From contig CAZTTG010000017.1 of the NCBI GenBank assembly GCA_964615935.1, positions 14,457 through 78,456 of the forward strand: a DNA stretch of 64,000 nucleotides. The letters run 5' to 3'. Of this stretch, positions 35,202 to 44,823 are shown in pieces; the first letter of the stretch is position 1; every line of letters begins with the position of its first letter. Both the position numbers and the translations under genes were made by a program. This stretch comes from CAZTTG01 sp964615935. GTDB lineage: Bacteria; Planctomycetota; UBA1135; GCA-002686595. A model generated the notes under the pieces. The model did no database searches. It saw nothing but the letters and a program-made list of their open reading frames with translations, and was not told where the DNA came from.

Positions 35202-37193
35202 ATGGCAGCAGCATCGCGACCGACCCCCGAGGAGCTCGAGCTCCAGTGGTTCCGAGATCACTACCGGGGGGACATGCTGCAGCTCACCTGGCGGGCGGTG
35301 CTCATGGGCGGGGTCCTGGGGGCGGTGCTCTCCCTGACCAACCTCTACATCGGCCTGAAGACCGGCTGGGGCTTCGGGGTGGCCATCACCGCCTGCGTGC
35401 TCTCGTACGCCATCTGGCAGGCGCTGCGCCAGATGGGCATCGCCAAGACGGACATGACCGTCCTCGAGAACAACGCCATGCAGTCCACGGCCTCCGCGGC
35501 CGGCTACTCCACCGGCGGGACGCTGGTCTCGGCCATCGCCGCCTACCTGCTGGTCACCGGGGAGCACCTGCCCTACGGGCTCCTGACGGCGTGGATCTTC
35601 TTCCTGGCGGTGCTGGGGGTGACCCTGGCCATCCCCATGAAGCGCCAGATGATCAACGTGGAGCGCCTGCGCTTCCCGACCGGCACGGCGGCCGCCATGA
35701 CGCTGCGCAGCCTCCACGGGGACAACCAGCACCGGCCCGCCCTGGCGGGCCCCCTGGCCGACTCCACCGAGGACGACGAGGCGGCGGCGGCCAAGGCCCT
35801 GGAGGAAGCCGATGGCGCCGTGACCAGCGCCGAGGACGCGGCCCGGAGCGCCCGCTCCCTCTTCCTGGCGGGCGGCGTGGCGAGCCTGCTCACCCTCCTG
35901 CGCGACGGCTTCGACATGCTCCGCGAGCTGGGAGTGAAGACCAAGATCACCCTGGTCGAGTTCGTCTACCCCGTGTTCGGCGAGCGCGCCTACCAGTACA
36001 CCGTCGGCATGGAGGGCAGCCTGCTCCTGGTGGCCGGCGGAGCGCTGATGGGCATCCGGGTGGCCGCCAGCGTCCTCCTGGGCGCCATCCTCAACTGGTG
36101 CATCCTGGTGCCGATCATGCACGAGCAAGGCGTGATCGAGACGCTGGACTACAAGACCATGGTCTCCTGGTCGCTGTGGGGCGGCGCCGCCTGCATGGTC
36201 ACCAGCGGACTGCTCGCCTTCGCGCTCCAGTGGCGCTCCGTGGTCCGGGCCCTGAGCGGCGTGACCGCCATCTTCGCCCCCCACAGGGCGCACCGCCGGA
36301 CGCCCGAGCAGGAGGCCATGGAGCAGATCGAGGTGCCCGGCTCGTGGTTCGCCGTCGGAACGCTGGTGGGCGGCACGGGGGTTGTGGCCATCGCCTACTT
36401 CGCCTTCGAGATGCCCGTATGGATGGGCATCCTGGCCATCATCCTGTCCTTCTTCCTGGCGTTGGTGGCCTGCCGCGTCACCGGCGAGACCGACACCACG
36501 CCGGTGGGAGCCATGGGCAAGGTGACCCAGCTCATGTACGGGGCCATCACCCCCCGTTCCATGCGCATCGAGGCGCCGCAGCAGACCCAGAACGTCAACC
36601 TGATGGCGGCCTGCATCACCGCCGGCGTGGCCGATAGCGCCTCCGACCTCCTGATCGACCTCAAGAGCGGCTACGTGCTGGGTGCCAATCCCCGCAAGCA
36701 GTTCCTGGCCCAGTTCTCGGGGATCTTCGTGGGCACCGCCGTCACGGTGCCGGTCTTCTACATGCTGGTGCCCGACGCTGCGGCCCTGGGCACGGATCAG
36801 TGGCCCGCGCCGGCGGCCCTGGTGTGGGCCTCGGTGGCCCAGCTGCTCTCGCAGGGCCTGGAGTCGCTGCACCCCACGGCCCGGGCAGCCCTGATCATCG
36901 GGGGACTCCTGGGGATCGTTCTGGTGGCGCTGGGCCGGCTGCTGCCGCCCAAGGCGCGCCCCTGGGTCCCCTCCCCCATGGGCCTGGGCCTGGCCTTCAC
37001 CTTCCACTTCTACTACGCCTTCTCGATGTTCCTGGGCGGCTTGCTGGGCTGGCTGTTCGCCGTGAAGAGCCCTCGGGCGAGCAAGCTCTACACCTTCCCG
37101 GTGGCCTCGGGGATCATCGCCGGCGAGAGCCTGATGGGCATCTTCCTCATCCTGCTGCCCATCGTCGTCGGTCTGTTCGTGGTGGCCAGCTAG
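35202..37193 (+). CDS. OPT family oligopeptide transporter
   Basis: 663 residues, about 14-16 hydrophobic helices. Family elements: N-terminal 'TWRAVLMGGVLGAVLSLTNLYIG' region (in two parts), GLKTGWGFG, ENNAMQSTASAAGY, 'RQMINVERLRFPTGTAAA', CRVTGETDTTPVGAMGK, QTQNVNLMAACITAG and SDLLIDLKSGY. Bacterial OPT members take up peptides or metal chelates with protons. Well-placed AGGAGG ribosome site. It is divergent from the hdr operon; no operon partner follows. Confidence 0.93.
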   Translation: MAAASRPTPEELELQWFRDHYRGDMLQLTWRAVLMGGVLGAVLSLTNLYIGLKTGWGFGVAITACVLSYAIWQALRQMGIAKTDMTVLENNAMQSTASAAGYSTGGTLVSAIAAYLLVTGEHLPYGLLTAWIFFLAVLGVTLAIPMKRQMINVERLRFPTGTAAAMTLRSLHGDNQHRPALAGPLADSTEDDEAAAAKALEEADGAVTSAEDAARSARSLFLAGGVASLLTLLRDGFDMLRELGVKTKITLVEFVYPVFGERAYQYTVGMEGSLLLVAGGALMGIRVAASVLLGAILNWCILVPIMHEQGVIETLDYKTMVSWSLWGGAACMVTSGLLAFALQWRSVVRALSGVTAIFAPHRAHRRTPEQEAMEQIEVPGSWFAVGTLVGGTGVVAIAYFAFEMPVWMGILAIILSFFLALVACRVTGETDTTPVGAMGKVTQLMYGAITPRSMRIEAPQQTQNVNLMAACITAGVADSASDLLIDLKSGYVLGANPRKQFLAQFSGIFVGTAVTVPVFYMLVPDAAALGTDQWPAPAALVWASVAQLLSQGLESLHPTARAALIIGGLLGIVLVALGRLLPPKARPWVPSPMGLGLAFTFHFYYAFSMFLGGLLGWLFAVKSPRASKLYTFPVASGIIAGESLMGIFLILLPIVVGLFVVAS

Positions 37194-37248
37194 CCCGGAG
37201 CGAGCCGGACGGGCCGCTCGCCCGGTGAATCCGGGCGGGTCCCGGCCC

Positions 37249-38592
37249 TCAAGCGCGCCGTTCGACGCCGTCGGTCAGCTCGCGGAGGATCCGGCGCAGG
37301 GCCTCGAGCATCGCGCGGGCTCGTTCCGGGTGTCTTCGCGCGATGTCCTGCTCCTCCGCGGGATCGATCGCCAGATCGAACAGCATCGGGATCGCGTCCT
37401 CGGCCAGCGGATCCTCCACCACGAGCTTCCACGGCCCACGCCGCAGCGCCGCCCGGGGGCCATGGGTCCACAGCAGGTCGCGCGCGGGGAGCGGGTCGCC
37501 GTCGAGCAGGAGGCGCGACAGATCGACGCCGTCGAGCTCGGCTCGGGGAGCCGGCCCCGTCGCCAGCGAGAGCATCGTCGGGAGCAGGTCCATGCCCATC
37601 GCGGTCTGGTCGGTCACGCCGGGAGCGACGACGCCCGGCCAGGACGCGAAGGCGGGTACGCGGTGGCCCCCCTCCCAGACGCTTCCCTTGCCTCCGCGCC
37701 AGGGGCCGGCGCTGCCGAGCCGGGCTGGGCCGTTGTCGGACAGGAACATGACCAGGGTCCGCCCCGACAGCCCCAGCGAGTCGAGCTCCGCGACGATTCG
37801 CCCCACTCCCTCGTCCAGCGCGATGATCAGCTCGGCGTAGGCCCCCTCGTCGTCCCGACGCGGGCCGCCGGAGTTTCCCGGCTCCCCCGGTCGACGGTAG
37901 GCGGGATCGCCCCGAGCCTGATAGGGATAGTGAGGCGCCCCATGAGCCAGATAGAGAAAGAAGGGCTCGTCGGGATGGCGGCGAATGAAGTCGACGCCGT
38001 AGTCCGTGATCAGGTCCGTCGCGTAGCCTTCGTCCGCCTCGAGGCGATCGTCCCGCCACCAGTCCTCGTGGCCCTCCTGGTCTATGTGCGAGACGTAGTC
38101 GACGTTCCCGCTCACGAAGCCGCGGAACTCGTCGAAGCCCTGCACCCGGGGCCCGAAGGACGCCTCGTAGCCGAGGTGCCACTTCCCGAACAGGGCGGTC
38201 GCGTATCCCCCCTCGCCGAGCCGCTCCGCCATGGTGATCACCCGCGGATCGAGCCCGGTGTCCCGGTGGTTCCTCGCGGTGACCACCCCCTGTATGCCAG
38301 CGCGGTGCGGGTACCGGCCCGTGACGAGCGCGGCTCGCGTCGGGCTGCACACCGCTCCGTTCGAGTGGAAGTCCGTGAAGCGCAGTCCGCCCGCCGCCAG
38401 GGCGTCCAGGTTCGGGGTGGGGATCCCTCCCCCGTAGATGCCGAGGTCACCGTAGCCCAGGTCGTCGGCGAGGATGACGACGAAGTTCGGGCGAGGGACG
38501 GGGGACTCCCCGGTGGCCAACCCCTCGCTCGCGCAGCCGGAGAGGAGCGCGATCAGCGGCAAGCACGAGAGCCGGCGCCGGGCATGATTCAT
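37249..38592 (-). CDS. formylglycine-type sulfatase, lipoprotein
   Basis: 447 residues. Lipobox LIALLSGC gives a membrane-anchored lipoprotein. Catalytic layout: NFVVILADDLGYGDLG metal Asp pair, signature GAVCSPTRAALVTGRYP with Cys for conversion to formylglycine, KWHLGY, and LSDNGPA with further metal ligands. About the usual length for a family S1 sulfatase. No maturase gene is visible in the window. The natural substrate is probably a sulfated polysaccharide, by family habit. Confidence 0.93.
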   Translation of the reverse strand: MNHARRRLSCLPLIALLSGCASEGLATGESPVPRPNFVVILADDLGYGDLGIYGGGIPTPNLDALAAGGLRFTDFHSNGAVCSPTRAALVTGRYPHRAGIQGVVTARNHRDTGLDPRVITMAERLGEGGYATALFGKWHLGYEASFGPRVQGFDEFRGFVSGNVDYVSHIDQEGHEDWWRDDRLEADEGYATDLITDYGVDFIRRHPDEPFFLYLAHGAPHYPYQARGDPAYRRPGEPGNSGGPRRDDEGAYAELIIALDEGVGRIVAELDSLGLSGRTLVMFLSDNGPARLGSAGPWRGGKGSVWEGGHRVPAFASWPGVVAPGVTDQTAMGMDLLPTMLSLATGPAPRAELDGVDLSRLLLDGDPLPARDLLWTHGPRAALRRGPWKLVVEDPLAEDAIPMLFDLAIDPAEEQDIARRHPERARAMLEALRRILRELTDGVERRA

Positions 38593-38739
38593 GGTGAAGG
38601 ACCCTCGAGAGCAGATGGCCTGCAGACCATGTCCTGGTGGTCGTGGAGCTCGTCCACGAGCTCGAATGTAGCTACCGAGATCGCGGTTATCCCGGGCCGC
38701 CTCGCTTCTCCAGCGGTCCGACGCCCGGCCCCGCGGGCT

Positions 38740-40389
38740 TCAGTCGCTGAAAGTGGTCTCCAGCGCGTCCGAGAGGTTGAATCCCGAACCCCCGCCGCCG
38801 GGGTCCCGGTACCAGCACTGGAAGTTCCAGGTGTCGCCCGAGGAGATCTGCCCGTGGGGATTGGGCGGATCGTTGACGTCCAGGGAGTGCATGGCAATGC
38901 CCATGGGATCGACCTGGACCACCGACAGGCGGAAGGCGCCCCCGGCCACACAGAGCTGGCCATTGCCGAAGGGTACCTGGGTCTGCTGCGGGCCGTAGAA
39001 GAAGATCGCTGGCTTGCCGGGAGGGCAGCCCCCGGCGAAGAGCAACAGGTCGTTGGCGGACACGCTGGCCGAGCCCGACCAGCCGATCAAGGCGCCTCCG
39101 CCCACCGAGTTGGGGGAGCTGGCGCAGTAGGTGTGGATGCTCGCGGTCTCGAGCGAGCGAGGGGAATCGACGCGTCCCCATCCCCAGTAGTCATCGTTCC
39201 CGGGAAGGCCGAGATCGACACCTCCCCCGAAGAGACACTCCTCGACCTGATCCGCCGCCAGATGGGGATGACGACTCCAGACCAGGGCACAGATCCCGGC
39301 GGCCATCGGCGCGGAGGCGCTGGTCCCGCTGCCGATGGCCAGCACGCTCGGGATTCCCGTGCTGACGATGTCCGTTCCGGGCGCGAACACGTCGACCGCC
39401 AGACCATACGCGGAGAACGGAGCCTTGCCGTCGCTCGGATCAGTCGAACCGACGATGATCACGTCGTCCCAGTCAAACCAGGAGAGGTCGCGCCCGTCGT
39501 TCCCCGCGGCCCAGACCATCAGAGCCCCGAGGCTCTTCACGTAGGCGCCGGTCGTCTGAACGCTGCTGTACTCGACTCCCGTCTGACTCACATTGATGCA
39601 CCGTGCGCCGTTCTCGGCGGCCCACCGTGCGCCCTCCAGGATATTGTGCAGGTAGCCTCCGCCGGGTTGGTTGTAGTAGCGGATCGGCATGATCGAGAAG
39701 TTCCAGCCCATACCCGTCACGTGGGTTCCGTTGTTCCCGATCGCGCCCGCCAGGCCGGCGACGAAGGTACCGTGGCCGTCGACGTCCCCGACGTCGCCCC
39801 CGTGGATCTGCGCGAGGTCGTCATCGCTGTTGTATCCGGGAACCAGGGCACCGGCGAGGTCGGGATGATCGAGCTGCACTCCCCCATCGACGATGGCAAT
39901 GACGAGGCTCGGGTCGCCCGTCGTGGTGTCCCAGGCGAGCGGAGAGCGAACATGGGGGTGATGCCACTGCATCGAGTAGCTCGGATCGTCCGGGATCGTC
40001 TCCGTGGGGTGACACAGCCAGTCCGGCTCGGCGTACTGGTAGTCGCCGGTGGCCATCAGCCCGCGCGCGAAGTCGCTCTCGCTCTGGCCGGACGGCAGGG
40101 TGACTATGTACTCGTCGGTCGCGGGGACGTACTCGATGAGATGCGGCCGAAGACGCGCGGCGGCACGGGCTCGGATCACGTCGCGATCGGCGGCGGTGAC
40201 GCCGAGCTCGGCGAGCGCCGCGTGCTGGAGAGGTCGGACGATCATCTGCCCGGAGAACTCCACGATCCCCGGACGCTCCACGAAGCCAGGCACCTCGTCC
40301 TGCGCCTCGACGAGAGCGGTGAGCGAGGCGAGTACGAGCAGTGGTGCGAAGGCGGCGCGCATGATGGGCTCTGTTGCCATGGTGGCCAT
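38740..40389 (-). CDS. secreted subtilisin-like (S8) protease with shared C-terminal domain
   Basis: 549 residues; a later ATG at 40362 (MRAAFAPLLVLASL) is an equally plausible start of the signal peptide. Prodomain to about residue 120, then catalytic Asp in VIAIVDGGVQLDHPDL, His in VDGHGTFVAGLAG and Ser in GTSASAPMAAG. The last about 125 residues (TYCASS, IFFYG, PFGNGQLCV, QCWYRDP, LSDAL) form the same domain that ends the lysyl-endopeptidase-like protein at 14940. Such a shared tail suggests a common surface-anchoring or secretion signal. Confidence 0.9.
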   Translation of the reverse strand: MATMATEPIMRAAFAPLLVLASLTALVEAQDEVPGFVERPGIVEFSGQMIVRPLQHAALAELGVTAADRDVIRARAAARLRPHLIEYVPATDEYIVTLPSGQSESDFARGLMATGDYQYAEPDWLCHPTETIPDDPSYSMQWHHPHVRSPLAWDTTTGDPSLVIAIVDGGVQLDHPDLAGALVPGYNSDDDLAQIHGGDVGDVDGHGTFVAGLAGAIGNNGTHVTGMGWNFSIMPIRYYNQPGGGYLHNILEGARWAAENGARCINVSQTGVEYSSVQTTGAYVKSLGALMVWAAGNDGRDLSWFDWDDVIIVGSTDPSDGKAPFSAYGLAVDVFAPGTDIVSTGIPSVLAIGSGTSASAPMAAGICALVWSRHPHLAADQVEECLFGGGVDLGLPGNDDYWGWGRVDSPRSLETASIHTYCASSPNSVGGGALIGWSGSASVSANDLLLFAGGCPPGKPAIFFYGPQQTQVPFGNGQLCVAGGAFRLSVVQVDPMGIAMHSLDVNDPPNPHGQISSGDTWNFQCWYRDPGGGGSGFNLSDALETTFSD

Positions 40390-40414
40390 TCAGAGGGCCT
40401 GCCGATGATTCACT

Positions 40415-41248
40415 CTACTCGATAAGCGGTGCTTCGTTGGTCCACCGTCGGTCCGCGACGCGCGACCTCACCGTGCAGCGGAGGGTCGCGTACAGGCAGC
40501 GCGCCTTGGGGTCCTCCCGGACCTCGAAGCCCAGCTGGTCGAGATGGGCGGCCATTCCCCGGCCGCTGTACTCCGGTTCCTGCGGCCGGCGCAGGGTCCC
40601 GAGCTGGCAGTACTCGTGAGCCTCCAGGTAGATGTGATCGAAGCGCCGCAGGGTGGCCTCGTCGGCGCCGTAGAGGATGGCGTACTCCGAGCCCTCGGCG
40701 TCGATCTTCAGGAGGCGGCAGCGCTCGACCCCGCGCTCGTCGAGCAGCTCGGCCAGGGAGCGGGCGGGGACCCGGGTCGCCGGCCCCAGGGCCGCCACCA
40801 CGGCGTGGCCTCCCATGTTGTCGGCGCTCTCGTGGATCTTCAGGCTCCTCGAGCCGGGACGCCAGACGGCCATCTGGAGGGCCTCGATGCGATCCTCCAG
40901 GCCGTTGCGCGCGATGTTCGCCCGCAGGAGCCGGAAGTTGGAGGGCGCCGGCTCGCAGGCGATGACGCGCGCGCCGGCGGTGGCCGCGAGCAGGGAGAAG
41001 ACGCCGATCTGGGCGCCGACGTCGATCACCAGATCGCCCGGGCCCAGGCCCAGGCCGTCCAGGGGGTACAGCCGCCCGCTGCCGATCTCCGCCGCGATGA
41101 CCTCGTCCACGGTCCCCTGCCGGAGCGCGAGCACGGGGCCCTGAGGCATCTGGTGGTCGATGAGCAGGGGTCTGCCGAACCCCAGGCGTTCCAGGAAGAG
41201 CAGGGCGCGGTTGCGCCAGCGGGCGCGCGCGAAGATGAGCCCCCGCAT
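40415..41248 (-). CDS. FkbM family methyltransferase
   Basis: 277 residues from ATG 41248; ATG 41275 would add nine residues, but a TACAAT -10-like box (41287-41282 on this strand) sits directly before it, and AGGAG precedes the later ATG. SAM-binding motif DLVIDVGAQIGVFSLLAA (about 80-98), VIACEPAPSNFRLLRANI, LLKIDAEGSEYAIL and HIYLEAHEY follow the FkbM pattern. Such enzymes O-methylate sugars or small molecules. It is divergent from the sulfatase-like gene. Confidence 0.85.
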   Translation of the reverse strand: MRGLIFARARWRNRALLFLERLGFGRPLLIDHQMPQGPVLALRQGTVDEVIAAEIGSGRLYPLDGLGLGPGDLVIDVGAQIGVFSLLAATAGARVIACEPAPSNFRLLRANIARNGLEDRIEALQMAVWRPGSRSLKIHESADNMGGHAVVAALGPATRVPARSLAELLDERGVERCRLLKIDAEGSEYAILYGADEATLRRFDHIYLEAHEYCQLGTLRRPQEPEYSGRGMAAHLDQLGFEVREDPKARCLYATLRCTVRSRVADRRWTNEAPLIE

Positions 41249-41365
41249 GATGGCTTCGCTCCTCTCGCGGCCCATGGGCCGATTGTAGCAGGCCGCGGAT
41301 CGCGCCGCGGCTCGCGATCCCGCGCCGCAGCGCCTATCCTGGTCGGGGAGGGTGGACGGCGCGGC

Positions 41366-43330
41366 ATGGAGGATCGATCCGGAGCACGAGGGCGCGAGCG
41401 GGCGGGGCGGGTTCGGGCCGCGGCTTGCGGCATCGCCCTGCTCCTTCTCGCCTGCAGCGAGGCCGGACGAGCGCCGATCGAGACCTCGCGCGAGGTCCTC
41501 TTCTCGCTCCTCACGCGGAGCGACGCGCGCCCGCCCGACTCCGATGCCAGCGTCGAGCTCCGCCTGGTCTGGCCCCGCATGAGCTTCCATCGAGACTCGG
41601 CCGGCCTGCCGGCGGCCGTGGTCCCGATCCCCGGCAGTCTCTCCTTCGTCCTGCCGCGGGACACGCCCCCGGGCGCCGAGCTGCAGCTCGCCCTGGGACT
41701 GGACGCCGCCGCCCACGAGGGCGAGGGCGGGGGCCGCGTCCGCCTGGAGATCCGGCTCGACGGCGGGACGGTCCTCTCCCAGGAGATCGGCTGGGGCGAG
41801 GAGGCCCCCCGGGCAAGACGGCGCTGGTCGCGGCACGCGCTCGCGGTCGCGGCCGGCGAGCGACTGGAGCTGCGGGCGGAGGCCACCTCCGGGCCGCCCC
41901 CCCCGGACGGCGCGGCCTTCGGCCTGCTCGACGTGTCCGCGCCGGTCCTCCGGCGCCGGACCGAGGCCTCGCGCGGCGCGCCCAGCCTGGTCCTGATCCT
42001 GATCGACACCCTGCGGGCCGACCGGCTGGGGTGCTACGGATCCCCTGCGGGCGCCTCCCCGCACGTGGACGCGCTGGCGGCGCGCGGGACGCTCTTCGAG
42101 CGGGCCTACGCCCCCTCCCCGTGGACCTGGCCCTCCACCGCCACCCTGCTGACCGGGCTCTCTCCTCCGGCTCACGGCGTCCTGGGCCTGCCCTCCTGCT
42201 TCCTGGCCCACGACCACCTGACCCTCGCCGAGCAGCTTCGCCGCGCGGGCTTCGCGACCGCCGCCATCTCGACCAGCCCTCTGGTCGACCGCGAGCGCAA
42301 CTTCGACCAGGGCTTCGAGGAGTTCCACCACCTCATCGACCGCGAACGCGACTCCGGTCAGGGCCTCGACGAGGCCGACCACGGCGTCTTCGGGACCGCG
42401 CCCGAGGTCCTGGCCCTGGCCGAGCCGTGGCTGCGCCGCCGGGCCGGCGAGCGCTTCTTCCTGTACCTGCACCTGACCGAGCCGCACGGACCCTACCTGC
42501 CCGATCCCGCCCTGGCCTCGGCGTGGATCCCCGAGCGCGCGCCCGAGGGCTGGCGCCCCCGACGGGTGTCGCAGCTCCTGCGTCGCCGCACGGCCGGGGA
42601 GGCGATCGACGAGGAGCTCCTGCAGCGCTGCCTGGAGCACAACTCGGCGCTCTACGACGGCGAGGTGGCCACCGTGGACCACGCGGTGGGCCGGCTCCTG
42701 GAGCTGCTCCGGGAGCTCGGCCGTCTGGAGGAGACCCTGGTCGTGGTGACCAGCGACCACGGCGAGGAGTTCGCCGAGCACGGCATGAGCGGGCACGGCA
42801 AGCAGCTCCACGAGGAGAGTCTGCGCGTGCCGCTGATCGCCGCGGGGCCGGGCGTGCCGCCGGGCCGACGCGTGCAGCGCGCCGTCCCGCTGCGGCAGCT
42901 CCCGGGGAGCCTCCTCGCGCGCCTCGGCGTCTCGCCGGGCCGCTTTCCGTTCGAGGGCGACCTGTGGGGATCCGACCCGCCCGAGGGGGGGCCGCTCTAC
43001 TTCTCGATCCAGATGGGCCGGTGGGTGGAGGAGGACGGGAGCTTCGGTCGGGACCAGACCCCGGTGCACGGCGTGCGCCGCGGAGAACATCTGCTCCTGT
43101 GGTGCCCGGCTCGCGGGAGCTCGGGGGGGGCGCTCCGGCTCTACGATCTCGGGAGCGATCCCGAGGCGCTGGCCGACGTCGCCACTCGCCATCCGGATCT
43201 GAGCGAGGAGCTCCGGCGGATGATCGCCGAGTGGCTCGCCAGCGAGAGCGCGCGGCGCCCCGAGGCGGTTCCGGGCGGGGCCACCGCCCTCGAGATGCTG
43301 CGGGGGATCGGCTACGTGGAGGTCCGCTGA
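41366..43330 (+). CDS. sulfatase-superfamily lipoprotein with Thr in the nucleophile position
   Basis: 654 residues. Lipobox IALLLLAC, an N-terminal beta-sandwich-like domain (about 30-200), then the alkaline-phosphatase-fold catalytic domain: VLILIDTLRADRLGCYG, nucleophile region SPWTWPSTATLLTGL, YLHLTEPHGPY and VVTSDHGEEFAEHG. The place of the formylglycine Cys (CxPxR) is occupied by Thr-Trp-Pro-Ser-Thr, so it cannot mature as a sulfatase. A Thr nucleophile suggests a phospho-transferase or phosphodiesterase role like LtaS-type enzymes. The broken gene at 12037 has the same architecture. Confidence 0.85.
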   Translation: MEDRSGARGRERAGRVRAAACGIALLLLACSEAGRAPIETSREVLFSLLTRSDARPPDSDASVELRLVWPRMSFHRDSAGLPAAVVPIPGSLSFVLPRDTPPGAELQLALGLDAAAHEGEGGGRVRLEIRLDGGTVLSQEIGWGEEAPRARRRWSRHALAVAAGERLELRAEATSGPPPPDGAAFGLLDVSAPVLRRRTEASRGAPSLVLILIDTLRADRLGCYGSPAGASPHVDALAARGTLFERAYAPSPWTWPSTATLLTGLSPPAHGVLGLPSCFLAHDHLTLAEQLRRAGFATAAISTSPLVDRERNFDQGFEEFHHLIDRERDSGQGLDEADHGVFGTAPEVLALAEPWLRRRAGERFFLYLHLTEPHGPYLPDPALASAWIPERAPEGWRPRRVSQLLRRRTAGEAIDEELLQRCLEHNSALYDGEVATVDHAVGRLLELLRELGRLEETLVVVTSDHGEEFAEHGMSGHGKQLHEESLRVPLIAAGPGVPPGRRVQRAVPLRQLPGSLLARLGVSPGRFPFEGDLWGSDPPEGGPLYFSIQMGRWVEEDGSFGRDQTPVHGVRRGEHLLLWCPARGSSGGALRLYDLGSDPEALADVATRHPDLSEELRRMIAEWLASESARRPEAVPGGATALEMLRGIGYVEVR

Positions 43331-43489
43331 GCTCGCCGGGGCGGCCCTCGGGCGCCCTGAGCGGGCCCGGCTCGAAAGCGCGGCTTGCCCTACCCGTCCG
43401 CCGGGCCGCGGCCCCTATACTCCAGCGTGGTCCATCTCGTACGCGTCGTACGCGCGCCGGTTTCTCTCCTGCGAGAAGGTAGAGCATTC

Positions 43490-44809
43490 ATGAAGGACCC
43501 CCGCCGAATCAGCCGACGCAGCCTCGTGAAGGGCGCCGCCGCCGTCGGCGCTGCCATGGCGCTGCCCACCATCGTCTCCGCTTCGGCCCTTCCTCGCCGC
43601 GGGCGCACCGCGCCCGGAGAGCGCATCGCCATGGGCTTCATCGGCGTGGGCTCCCAGGGCACCGGTAACATGCGGACCTTCCTGGGCAGGAAGGAGGTCC
43701 AGGTGGTGGCCGTGTGCGACGTCGATCGGGCCCACCGCGAGCGGGCCAAGAGGATCGTCGACGAGAAGTACGGCGACGAGGGCTGCGCGACCTACCTCGA
43801 CTTCCGGGAGCTCGTCGCGCGCGGGGACCTCGACGCGGTGGGCCTGGCGCTGCCGGATCAGTGGCACGCGGCTCCGGCCATCCTCGCCGCCCGGGCGGGC
43901 CTCGACATTCACGGCGAGAAGCCGCTGTCGCGCTCGATCCGCGAGAGCCGATCCATCTGCGACGCGGTCCAGGGCTACGGCCGGGTGTGGCAGACCGGTA
44001 GCTGGCAGCGCTCGCAGCCGCACTTCCGCCACGCCTGCGAGCTGGTCCGCAACGGCGCCATCGGTAAGGTGCACTTCGTGGAGGTGGGCTTGCCCACGGG
44101 CAGGCCCGGCGAGACGAGGCCGCCCAGGCCGATCCCCGAGGGGCTCGACTGGGACCGCTGGCTGGGCCCCGCGCCCTGGCGGCCCTACTGCGAGTTCGGG
44201 GGCAACAAGTGCCACTGGGACTGGCGCTGGATCCAGGACTTCTCGGGCGGTCAGCTCACCGACTGGGCCGGGCACCACATCGACATCGCCCACTGGGGGC
44301 TGGGGCTCGACGACACCGGTCCGGTGGAGGTCGAGGGCCGCGGGGAGTACCCCCCCGACGGCCTGTGGGACGCCCCCACCGCCTACGAGTTCACCGCCAG
44401 GTACGCCGACGGGCTGGTCATGCGGGTGGGCAACGACCGACGGATCGGGTTCATGGGCACCAAGTGGCACGGCGCCGACGGCTGGGTGCACGTCAACCGG
44501 GGCGGGCTGAAGGCCTCCGACGAGAGCCTGGTGAACCCCGACGCCATCGGTCCGGACGACCTGCGGCTGTACCCCGCCGGCCTGGGCCGGGACCACATCG
44601 ACAACTTCCTCGACTGCGTGAGGAACCGGCAGCTCACCATCGCCCCGGTGGAGACCGCCTGCCGCTCCATCAGCGTGGGACACCTGGGCGAGATCGCCAT
44701 GCTCACCGGGCGGCGGATCCGCTGGGATCCGGAGAGGGAGGAGATCCTGGACGATCCCGGAGCCAGCGCGCTCCTGGGCCGGGCCTACCGCGAGCCGTGG
44801 GTGCTTTGA
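43490..44809 (+). CDS. Gfo/Idh/MocA family oxidoreductase with Tat signal
   Basis: 439 residues. Twin-arginine signal RRISRRSLVKGAAAVGAAM, then Rossmann motif MGFIGVGSQGTGNM, GEKPLSRSIRESR and the segment DFSGGQLTDWAGHHIDIAHW containing the catalytic-region His. Typical planctomycete exported member; sugar or sugar-acid substrate presumed. A TATACT -10-like box lies at 43416-43421. The HEAT-repeat lipoprotein gene starts 14 bp after its stop, so the two are an operon. Confidence 0.9.
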   Translation: MKDPRRISRRSLVKGAAAVGAAMALPTIVSASALPRRGRTAPGERIAMGFIGVGSQGTGNMRTFLGRKEVQVVAVCDVDRAHRERAKRIVDEKYGDEGCATYLDFRELVARGDLDAVGLALPDQWHAAPAILAARAGLDIHGEKPLSRSIRESRSICDAVQGYGRVWQTGSWQRSQPHFRHACELVRNGAIGKVHFVEVGLPTGRPGETRPPRPIPEGLDWDRWLGPAPWRPYCEFGGNKCHWDWRWIQDFSGGQLTDWAGHHIDIAHWGLGLDDTGPVEVEGRGEYPPDGLWDAPTAYEFTARYADGLVMRVGNDRRIGFMGTKWHGADGWVHVNRGGLKASDESLVNPDAIGPDDLRLYPAGLGRDHIDNFLDCVRNRQLTIAPVETACRSISVGHLGEIAMLTGRRIRWDPEREEILDDPGASALLGRAYREPWVL

Positions 44810-44823
44810 GAGGAGGAGCCCAG

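Noticed and set aside
41338..43192. Very long open frames antisense to the sulfatase-like gene
   Set aside because: Shadow frames of a high-GC gene; no domain or start signal, unlike the coding strand with intact motifs.
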